64,000 bases of DNA, taken from NCBI GenBank assembly GCA_038373865.1, contig JAXGGA010004715.1, positions 21,272 through 85,271 on the forward strand. Reading direction: 5' to 3'. How positions within the stretch are numbered: the stretch's first letter is position 1; the number at the start of each line of letters is the position of its first letter. Below the pieces are notes generated by a model. It made no database searches and had not been told where the DNA came from. It was given only the letters and a program-made list of their open reading frames with translations. Origin of the DNA: Uloborus plumipes (Eukaryota; Arthropoda; Arachnida; Araneae; Uloboridae). The position numbers and the translations under genes were made by a program. Positions 27,101 to 42,100 of the stretch are shown one piece after another.

Positions 27101-30100
27101 ATGCATTTTGTATTACATACTAACAATAGTTGTTGAAATTTAACTTTTTTTTTTTCTTTTTCATGCTTTATTTTCAACAGAAATCAAATATGCAACCTTG
27201 TACAATAAAGCAGTACAATAAACAACAAAAATGCAAAAAAATAAAAAAATTGCAGTTTTTGCCCTTTACCTTCTCACAGCAGCAAACTCAGTTATAGCAT
27301 CCAGAGACAACAGTTCACCCTTATTCTAGGCTCATTAGTCTGGAATAACTATAGCCAAGCTTCAAGCAAATAATCTCATATAGAAATTCATCATATTTTC
27401 ACACTGGTAGCTCAAAATATTTTAGCTTTAAAAAACAGTGCATGGAGGTAGAGGATCCCCATAATTTTTGCAGTATCAAGAAGATTAAATAAGGGCAAAA
27501 AATAAATAAATAAAATAAATAATGTAAAGAAATTACGAAACCCTGCACAAAACATACCAAATAATACAAAACACATTTTGCAAATAATTTCAAAATTTAC
27601 CATAAAACTTCTTTTATCACATTTCTTTCGTGTAGAATAGTCTTCTTTTCAGTCACGGCAAACTGATTTAATAAATATTCCTCCCTGAAAAAGAAGGGGA
27701 TAAAAAGACGTGAAAACCAACATTACTTCATAGCACACTAATGAATGGCCATAATTTTAATCAACAAAAAATTTTCCATTAAAATTTTAAAACCAAAATA
27801 GAACTTTTTTTAAATGTATGCAATAGAATAATAATAAGGTAGTGAGGAGTTTGTGCTATCATATATGTCAAAAGTCCTAAAATATTTTATTTAACAATAG
27901 CAGAACTGTCACTGAGATATTTTGCACAATTCAAGATTTGGGTTAAGGGTTTCCAAGATCTTAGCAGGAAAACTTGATATCATGTAACTAATCTTAAAAA
28001 CTCTTAAAATTTATTCACTTTATTGAAATTGCTACTATATTGCAGCTGATTGATTATTTAGTCTGTGCTCCGCTGAAAACATTACGAATGAAAAATATGG
28101 CATTTTATTCTTGAGAAAGTTTATCACATATTCTGGTTTTCCATAAACTGCTTATTTATCAACAATTTTTCTGTGTCAAAACTATTCATTCCTCAGCATA
28201 CATTCCTTTTTTTAACACATTTTGCCAGGGGAAAGAGAGTACTTGAGACTAAAATAAACAAACTATCTTAAGTCAGTTTTTTTCTTTTTTTAGTCCTTTT
28301 TGTGTCAATGTTCATGCTGTAGCTGCTTTCATGCAGAGACCTAGTTTTATCAATCATATAAATCCTTAGGCCTATCAAAATGGGGAAAACATTAATCGAA
28401 GAGGTTAGCACAAGAACGTACCTCTCACAAATTAAGAATATTTTTCATACAAATTAGAAAGAATTTAGAAAAACACTTTGACAGAAAAAAATAAATAATT
28501 TAGTAATAAAGTCTAAAATAATATAGTTTTTAATAAACACTAAGTAATCAATCAAAACTTTTTCATGAGATTACTGAAATTCAGTGAAAAATGTGCTACA
28601 GCTTTGAAAAACGACTACTATAATTTCACTATAGCAGACATACGCTCCATCTAATAGAGAAAACACTAATAAACAGTTCAATCTAAAAATTTTGTTCATG
28701 GTTCTCCAATCTTCAAAGCTGATTTTTATGTTAATCGTTACACATTACACCTAGCTGTGAGATAATATTTACAGCTTAACAACCATCCCCAACTGCTTCA
28801 GAACTGAGCATTTCAGAGAGATGTGCTTTATAAATGAGATACCTCACTAAACCACAAAATATTTAATTAGTACATAGGAATGCACTCAGAGATTGTTTTT
28901 TATTCGCATATTTGCCAACCTCTTCAAATAAAAACTGGGAAGAATTATTTTTAAAAAAGCGCAAGTAAACGAAAGATTTTGTCGTTTGATATTTTTTAGG
29001 AAATAAACAAGCAGCCAAGCACCATTAAATGATTGTAGTTCTTAGAACAGTAAAATAGAAAAACAATCAAAAAAGCTTCAAGATACATCCTTCTTTTTGC
29101 AATTGCTATTCATTTTTTTTTTTATCTAAAACAATAATTTCACTGACGCATGCACACGAAGCCCCTTCCATTTTAGAAGAGAGACTCCCCTTTTCTGAAA
29201 GCATGATTTAAACACTAGAGTGCAATTATTCTTTAGCGTTTTGAGCTTTTAAGTACATACATAGGTTGGCTTTTTGGCACAAGAGCCTTATAAGCTATCA
29301 AAGGCTAAAAAAAAAACAATATGCCATGAAGTAATAATAAGATAAAAAAAATCTGGTATGGGCCCCACACTACTTTCTTTTACGTGTAAATTTCTTAGTA
29401 GTTGCCTTAAGTGTCAAAAACGGGCTTGGAGTGAGCAAGGTAACAATTCTAATATTTACTCCCCTAATCTGCCACGAAACAATGCAAAAAATATTTAACA
29501 ATGGTTAATTTTCTAAATATTGCTGATTTTAATATCATTCAGTGAATTTTTCGCAAAATATCGCCAATAGCGCCAAGTTGAACCCAAATTCAAAAAAAAC
29601 TTTTTTCGCCAAATTTGTCGCCAACTTTGCGATATGTAGCCAAGTTAGCGTCAAACACTTGGCGACCAAAAGCTTGGCGACATATCGCCAAGTGGTCGCG
29701 CCAATTCATATCACTTGAGTCTGCATTGAAATTAACACTGATTTACCCCCAAAAAGGGGTTAAACACCCTCTTGGGAACAATCAAATGCAACCACAAGGG
29801 GAGGTGCACAACTAGACCATACTCAGAGCCTGCATACCAAGCTTGAAGTTTCTACGGTACATAGTTTTTGAGTTATGCGGGCCACATACGCACATACATC
29901 CGCACATACGTACATACAGACGTTGTGAGAAAACTCGTCGTAATTAACTCGGGGGTGGTTGAAAAGAATTTTTCGGCTTCTTATATGTTGGTAGGTACAT
30001 GTGCACATGCTGACAGGTCGAAAAAACTACTACACATTCATTCGGGGGTGAGCAAAATCAAAACTTAGACTCAAATCTGAGTGATTTTTTTTTCGCGATC

Positions 30101-33100
30101 ACAATACTTCCTTTACTACGTAAAAGGAAGTAATATACTTCATAGCATCATCCCAACAAGTATAAATTTGTTTGAAAAATGACAAGGCAATATATTTACA
30201 ATGCCCATCAGATTAAAGTTATCAATTAGTTGATATATTTTTTCCCCCATTCACATTCATTTACTTAAATAATACAACACAAAAATCAAAAATGTTAAAA
30301 GCTGTATGAAATAGCTTACCATACTTTAATAAAATTTACAGTCTTCAAGTTATATCTAGTCAACGAATACGTCTGCTGATATTTTGGAATCCAATAGGGA
30401 TAAAACGAATGTTGATATGCAGGCACAGGAAAATCCTCTGATTGGGTATCTTGGCTTAGAGGAACAAGAAAATTGTTGTCATTGAACTGCTGCTGGGAGG
30501 ATCCGGAACAGCTGTCGGGACTGATTCCGAGTCCGGAATCATCTCGTGGAGGTATTGGCAGTAAATCATGCAAAACATCTTCTTCTGATTCTGTGTCGGA
30601 AATACTTATCTAGAAAAAAAAATTTTTATTAATAATTATATGCTTTAAATGATACATTATTTGAATGAATACTTCAGTAAAACCAAGAAGTTTAATGGAA
30701 GAGCATATTGGGATTTTTTTTAAGATGCAGAAGAAAGTCAAAAGGCAGAACATGAAAAATCCAAAAGCACATTACAAAGTTCTCTCGGACAAAAAGCAGT
30801 GATTTTTAAAAATGAGTTTTAAGTCCTTTTACTGTAAGATTTTGCAACAGATATTAATTCAATTTTCTTAAGGTGAAATCAGTGTATTTGCCAGAATTTT
30901 CTTAAATTTTCTTCGTTTAAGTTACAATATAATAGTTCATTCCAGAATAAATACACTGCTGTAAATAGATTTTCATTTTCCTTTATGCTCAGCAAACAAT
31001 GAATTAGTTTTGCTACATTCTGCTCAAAAACATAACAGATTCTAGTGTTATGTACTGTATTGTATGTCATGTTCATACATATTGTAAAACCACTTCATTT
31101 AGTTAAAAGATATACAGTCAAACCCTGCTAAAACAAACCTTCAACTAAGGCTAACCTTTTAAGGCTAAAACCAACCTTAGAATGCTTGGGTTATTAATAG
31201 ATCTATTTCAAACAAATCTAAAAAGGTTCTTCTGCCTCTAGATAGAAGTTTGGTAAAACCTCATTTGGAGCATGCTGTTCAGTTTTGGTCTCCTTATCTG
31301 AAGAAAGATATTAATGTATTAGAAAGGGTACAAAGAAGGGCTACAAGGTTAGTAAACGGATTTTCTAATCTAGACTATGATTCCAGACTTAGAATGCTTA
31401 ATATGTATAGTCTTGAGCAAAGGAGAACCAGAGGGGACATGATTCAGTTATTTAAATTTATTAAAATGAATGATGTTGCAGGGTTGGATTTTTGCACGGA
31501 AAGCAGGACAAGGGGTCATTGTTTTAAGCTGTTTAAACCTCAGGCTAACCTGGAAATTTGAAAAAATTACTACTTTAGCAGGGTAGTGGGAACTTGGAAC
31601 AGTTTACCGGAAGAGGCGGTAAGGAACAATGGAGTAGATAGCTTTAAGTGGGCCATTCATCTTCATTGGGGTCTTTAATTTGACTAGGACCAGCCCAGTT
31701 GGGCCCAGAGCCTGCTGCTTGTCGTCGCATTTGTATTTGTAAAACAGTTTAAGCGATCGCTATAACCAAAAGTTTACTACATCTGATGTCAAAAAAAAAA
31801 CCCCTACAGTTTTGCTCACTTTTAAAACAAACCTCTTAATTAAACAATGTTTCTGCAAGTAATTAGGGCAATAAAGTTAAATATTATTATTAACTGTACT
31901 GTATTGTACAAGTAATAGGTAACTACAAAAATCTTAACAAACTCTTCATGTCAACATTCTAAAATTTTATAAGACATTCTGATTTTTTGTTGCAATAAAG
32001 CAAATTTAAAACAGATTTTCAAAGATTTACTTAACTCTGCTACAATGTTTTCCCAATAAGCTCTTTAAATCATGTTTCAATCATATATTTAAATAATACT
32101 CTTACAAAATTGGTTTTTGTAATAAAACACCAGATGGGAAAAACTTTTAAAACGAAAAAAGAAACAAAATTCATTTTACAGGTTGAACATACCTCAGAGC
32201 TGCTGTCTGAAAAATAATTGTATACATCTTCACCTTCTTTAAGATACTCAGCCCAATCAAAGTCTTCCTTTTTCACATTATCTAAATAAATAAATAACGC
32301 AGAAATTTATGTAAGAAGGCAATATATTTACATAAATATCAAGAAAGAGAGTTGTTGCTGATTTTTATTTAACTTGGGTTCCAAAGACATGTGAGAGCAG
32401 ATTTGCAAACTTTTGAAAACGGCCATCAATAAAACTCTTAGGTGAATGACATTATATCATCTGATTGAAAGTTTGCTTGCATTAAATTAGGATTGTATAA
32501 AAATAAGAGTGATGCCTAAATATGAGTGTAAATGGTTAATAAGGTTAAAACTTGTATTTAAAAAATTAAATGATGCAATCACCAAAACTTTACAAAAGGC
32601 TAAAAAAAAAATCTGGTATGGACCCCACACTACTTCCTTTTACGTGTTAATTTCTTAGTAGTTGCCTTAAGTGTTAAAAAAAAGTGCTTGGAGTGAGCAA
32701 GGTAACAATTCAAATATTTGCTTCCCTAATCTGCCATGAAACAATGCAAAAAATATTTTACAATGGTTAATTTTCTAAACATTGCTGATTTTAATATCAT
32801 TCAGTGAATTTTTCGCAAAATATCGCCAATAGCGCCAAGTTGAACCCAAATGCAAAAAATAATTTTTTCGCCAAATTTGTCGCCAACTTGGCGATATGTC
32901 GCCAAGTTGGCGACAACCACTTGGCGACCAAAAGTTTGGTGACATATCGCCAAGTGGTCGCGCCAATTCATATCACTTGAGTCTGCATTGAAATTAACAC
33001 TGATTTACCCCAAAAAAGGGGTAAAACACCCCCTTGGGAACATTCAAATGCAACCACAAGAGGAGGTGCACAACTAGACTATCCTCAGAGCCTACATACC

Positions 33101-36100
33101 AAGCTAGAAGCTTCTACGACATATAGATTTTGAGTTATGCGACCCACATACGCACACACGTACATACAGACGGCACGAGAAAACTCGTCGTAATTAACTC
33201 GGGGGTGGTTGAAAAAATTTTTCGGCTGCTTATATGTTGGTAGGTACATATGCACGTGCTGACAGGTCAAAAAAACTAAGGAATTTTCATTCGGGGGTGA
33301 GCAAAATCAAAATTTAGACTCAAATTTGAGTGATTTTTTTTTCGCGATCACAATACTTCCTTTACTACGTAAAAGGAAGTAAAAAGGGGTAAAACACCCC
33401 CTTGGGAACATTCGAATGCAACCACAAGGGGAGGTGCACAACTAGACCATCCTCAGAGCCTACATACCAAGCTAGAAGTTTCTAAGGCATATAGTTTTTG
33501 AGTTATGCGAGACACATCCACACATACATCCGCACATACGTACATACAGACGTCACGAGAAAACTCGTCGTAATTAACTCGGGGGTGGTTGAAAAGAATT
33601 TTTCGGCTGCTTATATGTTGGTAGGTATATATGCACGTGCTGACAGGTCGAAAAAACTACTGAACATCCATTCGGGGGTGAGCAAAATCAAAATTTAGAC
33701 TCAAATTTGAGTGTTTTTTTTTTTGCGATCACAATACTTCCTTTACTAAATAAAAAGAAGTAAAAATCTTGAATCAAAGAACGCTTAACAATTTCTGACT
33801 CTGCATGATTTTAATACTTCCATATTTCAAACATGCTATTCCTATCGTGAACATTTTAAAATTCCTTTGAACAATTTTACTTTCTTAAATAATTATAAAT
33901 TGAAGTTGAACACTGGTTTAAAATTTTTGAGTAGGCATGGTCAAATGATGAACATGCAAGTCCTTCACACTACAAAAATTTAAGTTTTAAAAATTAGGAA
34001 GTTCATCCAAAACTTAATTGCAAATGCAGTTTTTTGTTTGAATTCTAAATTCATTGTGAACTTTCAAGAGCTGAGGATTTCAGGGTTAAAGATTTCAAAA
34101 TATTGAATCATTTTTTTTTATCTATTCAAAAAAAAAAAATAGCTATCATGCTTAATCTGCTTTGCATATACTTACTAAGTTGATGAGATTTTTGTTTTGT
34201 GTTTTAACCATGATCATACTTTAAAATAACAAAAACTTGCTTTCATACCCACCAGACTGCTGTGAAGTTGTCTCTGTACTAGCACAAGATTTGGCCTCTG
34301 CTAGCCATAGTAATAGTGCTAAAATTCTGTATCCATTTTCTTTCTGTTAAATAAAAAGATAATATGGAAAAAAAAATCAATTTTTGCTAAACTTAAAAAT
34401 GTACCGCATTGATCCCAGATTATTTTTTTATTTACTTTTTACCATAAAAAATTGAAGTTCCTCAATTTAAATGCGAGTCAGACTTAATAAAATTTTAACA
34501 CGTTATTACTACTACACATTAGTTAGACAACTGTGCTGCAGGGGTGCAGAATACGTCCGATCTGGCGATCCTAGATCGGGGGAAATTTTGGTTGCTTGGG
34601 GAAATTTTGTTGATTCAGTACAGAGTATTCCGCAAGATTGAAAATGTTTGCATGCATCCTAAATTATAATTATTTTTTTTTACAACGACTGTCAATTCAT
34701 TTTTCGCTTTTCCATTAGAAGCCATTTGCTACTTGTGAACAGGAATCATTACTGGGGTGCTTATGCAGTCATATTTAATGAGTCAAACAGTAGTAATGTT
34801 TCTACGTGTATACTCTATGTAATAAAATATTGCATACTGTAAGTTTATATTCAACCAATTCTCTAGCAGTTCTCAATTTTCTGGACTCTTTCTCCTCACA
34901 TATGAGTATTTGCTGATTTAATATCTGCGGACTACTCAGTGCAACACTTTTGACTTATATTTTACTGTAGTATGTCAGTTGTGATGCGAAATTAATTTTT
35001 ATCTAAGCTTTTACTTATATTGTTAAAGTTTGGGGAAATTTTCGTACAGATTGGGGGAAATGTTGGAGGGAAAACATTTTCTGCACCCCTGCTGTGCTGT
35101 TCCTATACACTTTTTACAGCATTATAAACAGAGCACAAAACAAATTTTTTTATGTTGCTCTGGAAGTACATATTGGCTGGTGCAAAAGTCGATTAAATAA
35201 GTTGATCTGTTGGATATCTTGACATTTGTAAATACATATGGTTATATTTTCAAAGCAAATGGAAAGAAAAGGTACAGGAAAAAAGGCAGATATTCTTTCT
35301 TTTACTTGCAATTCAGATTTTTTTTAACGTTTTTCAAGCAATGTTTTAAAAGGATTTTAATTTTAAAAAAAACAAAAAAATATGTAGTTTTTAAATTTAT
35401 CCTTACTCAGTTCCATATAATCATTTTGTTACTACAAAAATACTTTAATTTTATTGAATTCTATTAAGCAATTACAACACATTTTATGACTCAATACTTA
35501 ATAAAAAATATATTGATGATTCAAAATTATAATTTTAGATCACTTTAAATAATTAATTTTCCCCTCTCCTAGGATTTCAGAACATAAATTCAGTAATGTT
35601 CAAAATAGAGAGGACCTTTAATCTTATTATCACTGTAACAAAAAAAAGTTTAACACTAAAACGATATGAATATCACTTCACATGGAGATAAGAAAATTAT
35701 GCTAACCTGTGTACTGTAATGGCTATCAAATGTCTTCAATAATTTCTCTGAAACTGCCTTGAAAGTGTTTGCTTTTTCAAGATCAGAATGAATTAGAAAT
35801 TTTTCATGCAACCTAAACACAGAATAATATGAAATATTTAAAATAAAACAAGAATTCCAAACACTAAATAAGTAAAACAGAGTATTTTTAAAGGAAAAAA
35901 CTAATGTTGTAAAGAACCAGCTGAATCAATGCTGCACAACCTTTTTTACCCAAGGAAAGTGCATCATTTTAAAATATAGCTCGCAGGCCGGAACACATGC
36001 AATCTTACTACTATTATAAATGCGAAAGTTTGGATGTTTGGATGGATGGATGGATGTATGTTTGTTCCTCTTTCACGCAAAAACTACTGAATGCATTTTA

Positions 36101-39100
36101 ATGAAACTTTTACCGTAATGTAGCTTATACATCAGAATAACACATAGGTTATAATTTATAACGATATTCGAAAAGGTTCGATTGGTAGCGCTTTCTTCAT
36201 TCTAATTTGAGGTACATTTTCCCCATAAATCCGAAGGCTTTCATAAATCCAATTTAGTATTTAATGTATCAACTCAACTCCCTGTCGACAGCTAGAACTG
36301 GGTACATGATTTCTGATATTCGTATCAAATTTTCAAGGCTTTTCTGAAATCAAATCACAAAGTAACATGCTTTGTATTTAAAACGTGGTGTAGCTTAGTC
36401 TTTATAATAAGCAGAATATTTATCCCTAACCAACATGTTTTTAATTGTACATTACAACGAACAAATATTATTTTTTAGAATAAATTTAATTCCTTCATTA
36501 GTAGATTGTTTCCTGCATTAATTATTTTCGCAAGTTATGTAGATATGTCTTAGAGTAACGGCAACGTGATTACTTGGAGAAAGTTTGGCAACTAATAAAT
36601 TGATTTGGCAGTTTATTTTCCACTTTGATAGAACTTTAAATACAACTTAAAGGCATTTTGTTTCATTTTTATTTGTTTGTTTGTTTTTTTGCTCTAATGG
36701 TCACTTACTTATCAGACTCTTTCTGGGGGGTACTTACGATTGCGCTGTTACTTATTATCCATTTTAATATGAAGCTTGCTAGGCTTTTAATGACTTTCTT
36801 GACGATTTTTCTGCTAACGCCGTTTTTGGAACCAAAAACTGCCTAATATTACTACCATTATATGCGTGAAAGTTTGTAGAGGTGTATGGATGGATTTTTG
36901 TGACTCTTTCAGGCAAAAACTTCTGAATGAATTTTAATTAAAATTCACAGAGAAAAACAGAGTATACATCCTGATAACATCTTACTACTATTATATATGC
37001 GAAAGTTTGTATGGATGGATGTATGGATGTATGCATGTTTGTTCCTCTTTCACGCAAAAACTACTGAATGGATTTTAATGAAACTTTTACCATAATATAG
37101 CTTATACATCAAAATAACACATAGGCTATAGTTTATAACGATATTCAAAAAAGTTCGATTGGTAGCGCCTTTTTCATTCCAATTTAAGGTACATTTTTCG
37201 TATAAATCCGCGAAGGCTTCTAACAAACTAATTCAGTATTTAGTGTATCATCTCAACTTCCTGTCGATAGCTAGAATTGCGTGTATCATTTCTACTTTTC
37301 GCATTAAATTTTCAAGGCTTTTCTCAAGTCAAATCAAAAAGTAATTTTTTTTCAACTAATGGGTAATATCCAGGATTTTACATGGACATTGAAAACGCTC
37401 GCGCCAGCTTTCTAACGAGCTTTTACCATGATTTGTATTTTAAAACATTTTGTAACAACTGTAGTCTTAGTTGTAAATAGAATATTTATCCTTAAGCAAT
37501 GTGTTTTTTATTGTGCTTTGAAACGTGCAAATATTATTTTGTAGGATAAATTGTATTCCTTTATTAGTAGATTGTTCACTGCATCAACTATTTTCGCGAG
37601 TTTTGTTAATATGTGTTTTAGAGTATCGGTAACGTAATCGCTTTAAGAGATTGGCATCTAATAAATGGATTAGGTTCATTATTTTCCAAATTGATGAAGC
37701 TTTAAATACAACTGAACGGCATTTCTTAAATTTATTTGCATCTATTGGACATTTTCTCGGGGTACTTACAATTGGGCAGTTGCTTAGTATCCAATTGAAC
37801 AGGAATTTTGCCAAATTTGTTGTAAGAAGATTTTAATAACTGAGATTCCTGGCGGATTTTTTCAACTGACACCAGTTTTTGTGCCAAAGACTACGTAGTA
37901 ATACTTTACTTCTTACACGACGTAACCAAAATAAAATGAGTATTGTCTGATATTTATCGACTGCGGCAAAATCTTAATCATCTATATAATACTCCCACAT
38001 TTGAAAAGTTAAGTTTTTTTTTTTTTCTTTTTTTGGCCGATTCCGTGTGTATCCATTAAAAACCTTTTTAACATTATGTCAAAATGTAAAGTAATCCGCA
38101 TACTAAATTAATAAAACCTTTAAACAAGACTAAAATTATCATTAATTTCTGCTTTTGCACAAAAAATTGTCAAATGTTCTCTATTAATGTCGAAATCATT
38201 GAGGACAAAAACTTTTAATGTCAATTTATGGTCAGCAATAGCATCTCAGCATTTGATGACTATTTCTCTGTGACAAAGATTAGTGACATAATAATGCTTA
38301 ATGTATTTTCATAAAGTAGGGAGGGGAGCAAAATTATCCTAGGTAAAACAAAACAGTTACCGCAAATTAGGCGACATTTTAAAAATCGTCAAAGCGGTGT
38401 GTTTCGAGTTGTTTCAGTTCAGGGAAAAAAAACCGAAGGTGAGTATAAATTGTTTCTCAATAAAACTACTGACCCAGGCAAAGCCGGGTATTTTTGCTAG
38501 TATTTTAATACATTTAAATTTATTCTAGATAACATGAGAAAACGCAGGAAAAGAAGAAAAATAACAAACCAAGATGTGCTGTTGGAACTAGGACAAGTTT
38601 TCATCTTTCTTTTTTTTTCGAAATTCCCAGAACATGGTTATAAGTTTGTAACATTGAATATAACAACATATGGGCCCATGGGTCATAGGTGGGGCATTAT
38701 TGAGTTAAATTAAACAATAAAAATGCAATAATTAAAAGCAATAATTGAAAGTATATAATAGGGATGTAACGAATAGTGATTTGGCCGAATACCGAATACC
38801 GAATATTCGGCCATAAGCAGGGCCGAATATTCGGCTATTCGGCCGCCGAATAGTTAACTTGTTTTTGTTAATAAACTAAGCACAGGTGGCATTTAAAGCA
38901 TACTTTTGTGTAAATATGAGTTCAATATACATTATTAAAGATTTTTTTTAAAAAATTGGAGTGATTTTTTTTTGAAAATGGTATTACTAGTTCAAACTTC
39001 AAAAATATTCGGCCAAAAAATTATCAAAAAGAAGACCAAAGAAGAATACATTTCCTTACCAATTGTTTTTAAAGGTCAGAGCTCTATATTTCAGCTGTTT

Positions 39101-42100
39101 TATGGAAGTTTTTCTTTCGACCCAGGTAGTACGACAGTTGAACCACAGATTTCTTTTCTATTGAAAAGAGAAAGTATAAACTGTCGTACCAGACGTATGA
39201 AACCTTAAAAATATCCCCGGCTCCAAAAGGTTCAAGTGAAAATTTCAACCCGTCCTTTAAAGAAAAAAACTGGTACAACATGTGTACCGCCGGTTCCTAA
39301 AGGTTAACAGGCCAGCTAGTGCATTTATCAGTGTACGCACGAAGGGAAAAATGGACTGTTATCTTTCTTAGAACCCTTATTTAAAAAAACAAAATGGTCT
39401 TTTAAGTAGTGAGAATTAAATTTCCTAACCTATCCTAACAGGCCAGAAAGTACCTTTCAGGACTAGATGTTCACTACATATACCAAATGTGATAAACACT
39501 TTTTTTTCCAAATCCTGGTAAAATTTCAGGAAAAAAATAAAAAGAGACTTATCTCCAAAAAAATGTGTTCTGCTTCATAATCTCTGTTTGTACAGAAAAA
39601 ACTTAGCTTTATGATTTTCACAATTGCAAAGATTACAAAGAATACTAGCTGACCCGGCCACGCGTTGCTGTGGCTAAGGTATGGGTTAAACTATAATGTT
39701 TCAATAGAAACGAAAAACTTTATTACCGTTATAGAGATCAACTTTATATAAATATGAATTTGAGGTCAAAATATGAAAACAATCGAGCAAAAATTTCCTA
39801 AGTTTGCTAGAAACAAAAAATCAACAAAAAATGTAGCATTTTAGTACTTAGAAATATTATATTCAAGCTTGTAACAACTGAGTTAACTAAAAGTTTGCTA
39901 ATTGCTATTGTAACATTTTATTTTTTAATGTAACATTTTATTTTTTAATAATGTAGGTAGGGTAGATAATTAACCAATATTATTTGTTATTTTTTGAATT
40001 ATAAGCATTTTTAATTTCAGTTTAACTAACACTAATTGGTGCACAATATTCTTTGTTAATCTGTCTCTTGTAAACAAAAATAGATTGGACTGTTTTCCCA
40101 CATGGAAGCAAGCGACCTATAGTTGCCCATGGGAAAAACATAGATTTTCCAAATCTAAACCGCAAATTGACATTGTTTGTCCTTGGGACATTAATGGACA
40201 TGGCGAAAGCTAAACAAATGGGAAATTGTTGCCTTTTGAAGGGTATTGAACAGGGACGTCATTTCAAGTTTTTCCAGGGGGGGGGGGGGGGGGGGCAAAG
40301 GGTCCAAACACAATGCAATTTCACCGGAAAACATCAAAAACCACGCCCACTTATATGTAAATACATTGATTTCTCAAAGCCAGGGGGGAATTGACCCCCC
40401 CCCCCCCCCAAAAAATGACCGGGCCTGGTATTGAAGATTCTGACGGTGTCATTGGCATAAGTGGCAACAGAACTACTTCATCTTTAAACTTGCCAGTCAA
40501 AATGATTGCCTCAATAATGTTCCCGGTGATTTTTTTGATAACTAAACACGTACCATTGCATAATCTCGGTGGATTTAAAGTACGTAGAAGAACTATGGGT
40601 AAACCAATTTTTAACCGCAGATTACGTGGTGGCATTCCGGGCATGTTAAAAGAATTTTAGCCAAGAATACAGAAAAGCTGGTAGCTAAACAGACAATTTG
40701 CAATAAAAAATATTTGCGGTCCTAAATTGAGATAAAAACTATCCTATCATTTAAGTTGGACCAAACTGAAACTGCATGCAAAATTTGGTTAAAATCGGTT
40801 CAGTAGCTGAGGAGTCCATTGGACACAAACACAGGGACACGTAATTTTTATATATTAAGATAAGAAAGATTATTGCCTGTTTACTGCGCTCCAGAAGCTG
40901 CCAGGACGTGTGCTTTATGTCGCTCAGCCATGGTGGTGTCAAGAAAGGCTTAGTAAAAAGGCTTAGCCAAGAACACAGAAAAGCTGGTAGCTAAATACAT
41001 AATTTGCAATAAAAAATATATTGCGGTCCTAAATTGAGATAAAAACTATCCTATCATTTAAGTTGGACCAAACTGAAACTGCGTGTAAAATTTGGTTAAA
41101 ATCGGTTCAGTAGCTGAGGAGTCCATTGGCCACAAACACAGGGACACGTAATTTTTATATATTAAGATAAGAAAGGTTATTACTTGTTTACTGCGCTTCA
41201 GAAGTTGCCAGAACGTGTGCTTTATTTCGCTCAGCCATGGAGGTGTCAAAAAAAAGGCTTAGTAAAAAGGCTTAGCCAAGAGCACAGAAAAGCTGGTAGC
41301 TAAATACATAATTTGTAATAAAAAATATATTGCGGTCCTAAATTGAGATAAAAACTATCCTATCATTTAAGTTGGACCAAACTGAAACTGCGTGTAAAAT
41401 TTGGTTAAAATCGGTTCAGTAGCTGAGGAGTCCATTAGCCACAAACACAGGGACACGTAATTTTTATATATTAAGATAATACCTGTTTACTGCGCTCCGG
41501 AAGCTGTCAGAACGTGTGCTTTATGTCGCTCAGCCATGGAGGTGTCAAAAAAGGCTTAGTAAAAAGGCTTAGTAAAAAGGTTTAGCCAAGAACACAGAAA
41601 AGCTGGTAGCTAAATACATAATTTGCAATTAAAAATACATTGCGGTCCTAAATTGAGATATAAACTATGCTATCATTTAAGTTGGACCAAACTGAAACTG
41701 CGTGCAAAATTTGGTTACAATGGGTTCAGTAATTGAGGAGTCCATTGGCCACAAACACAGGGACACGTAATTTTTATATATTAAGATAAGATATTACCTG
41801 TTTACTGCGCTCCGGAAGCTGTCAGAACGTGTGCTTTATGTCGCTCAGCCATGGAGGTGTCAAAAAAGGCTTAGTAAAAAGGCTTAGTAAAAAGGTTTAG
41901 CCAAGAACACAGAAAAGCTGGTAGCTAAATACATAATTTGCAATTAAAAATACATTGCGGTCCTAAATTGAGATATAAACTATCCTATCATTTAAGTTGG
42001 ACCAAACTGAAACTGCGTGCAAAATTTGGTTACAATGGGTTCAGTAATTGAGGAGTCCATTGGCCACAAACACAGGGACACGTAATTTTTATATATTAAG

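Noticed and set aside
34247..34252. Alternative donor GTATGA for TUBGCP5 exon 4
   Set aside because: Joining it to exon 5 gives GGA TAA, an immediate stop; the GTGGGT donor 4 bp earlier keeps the frame.
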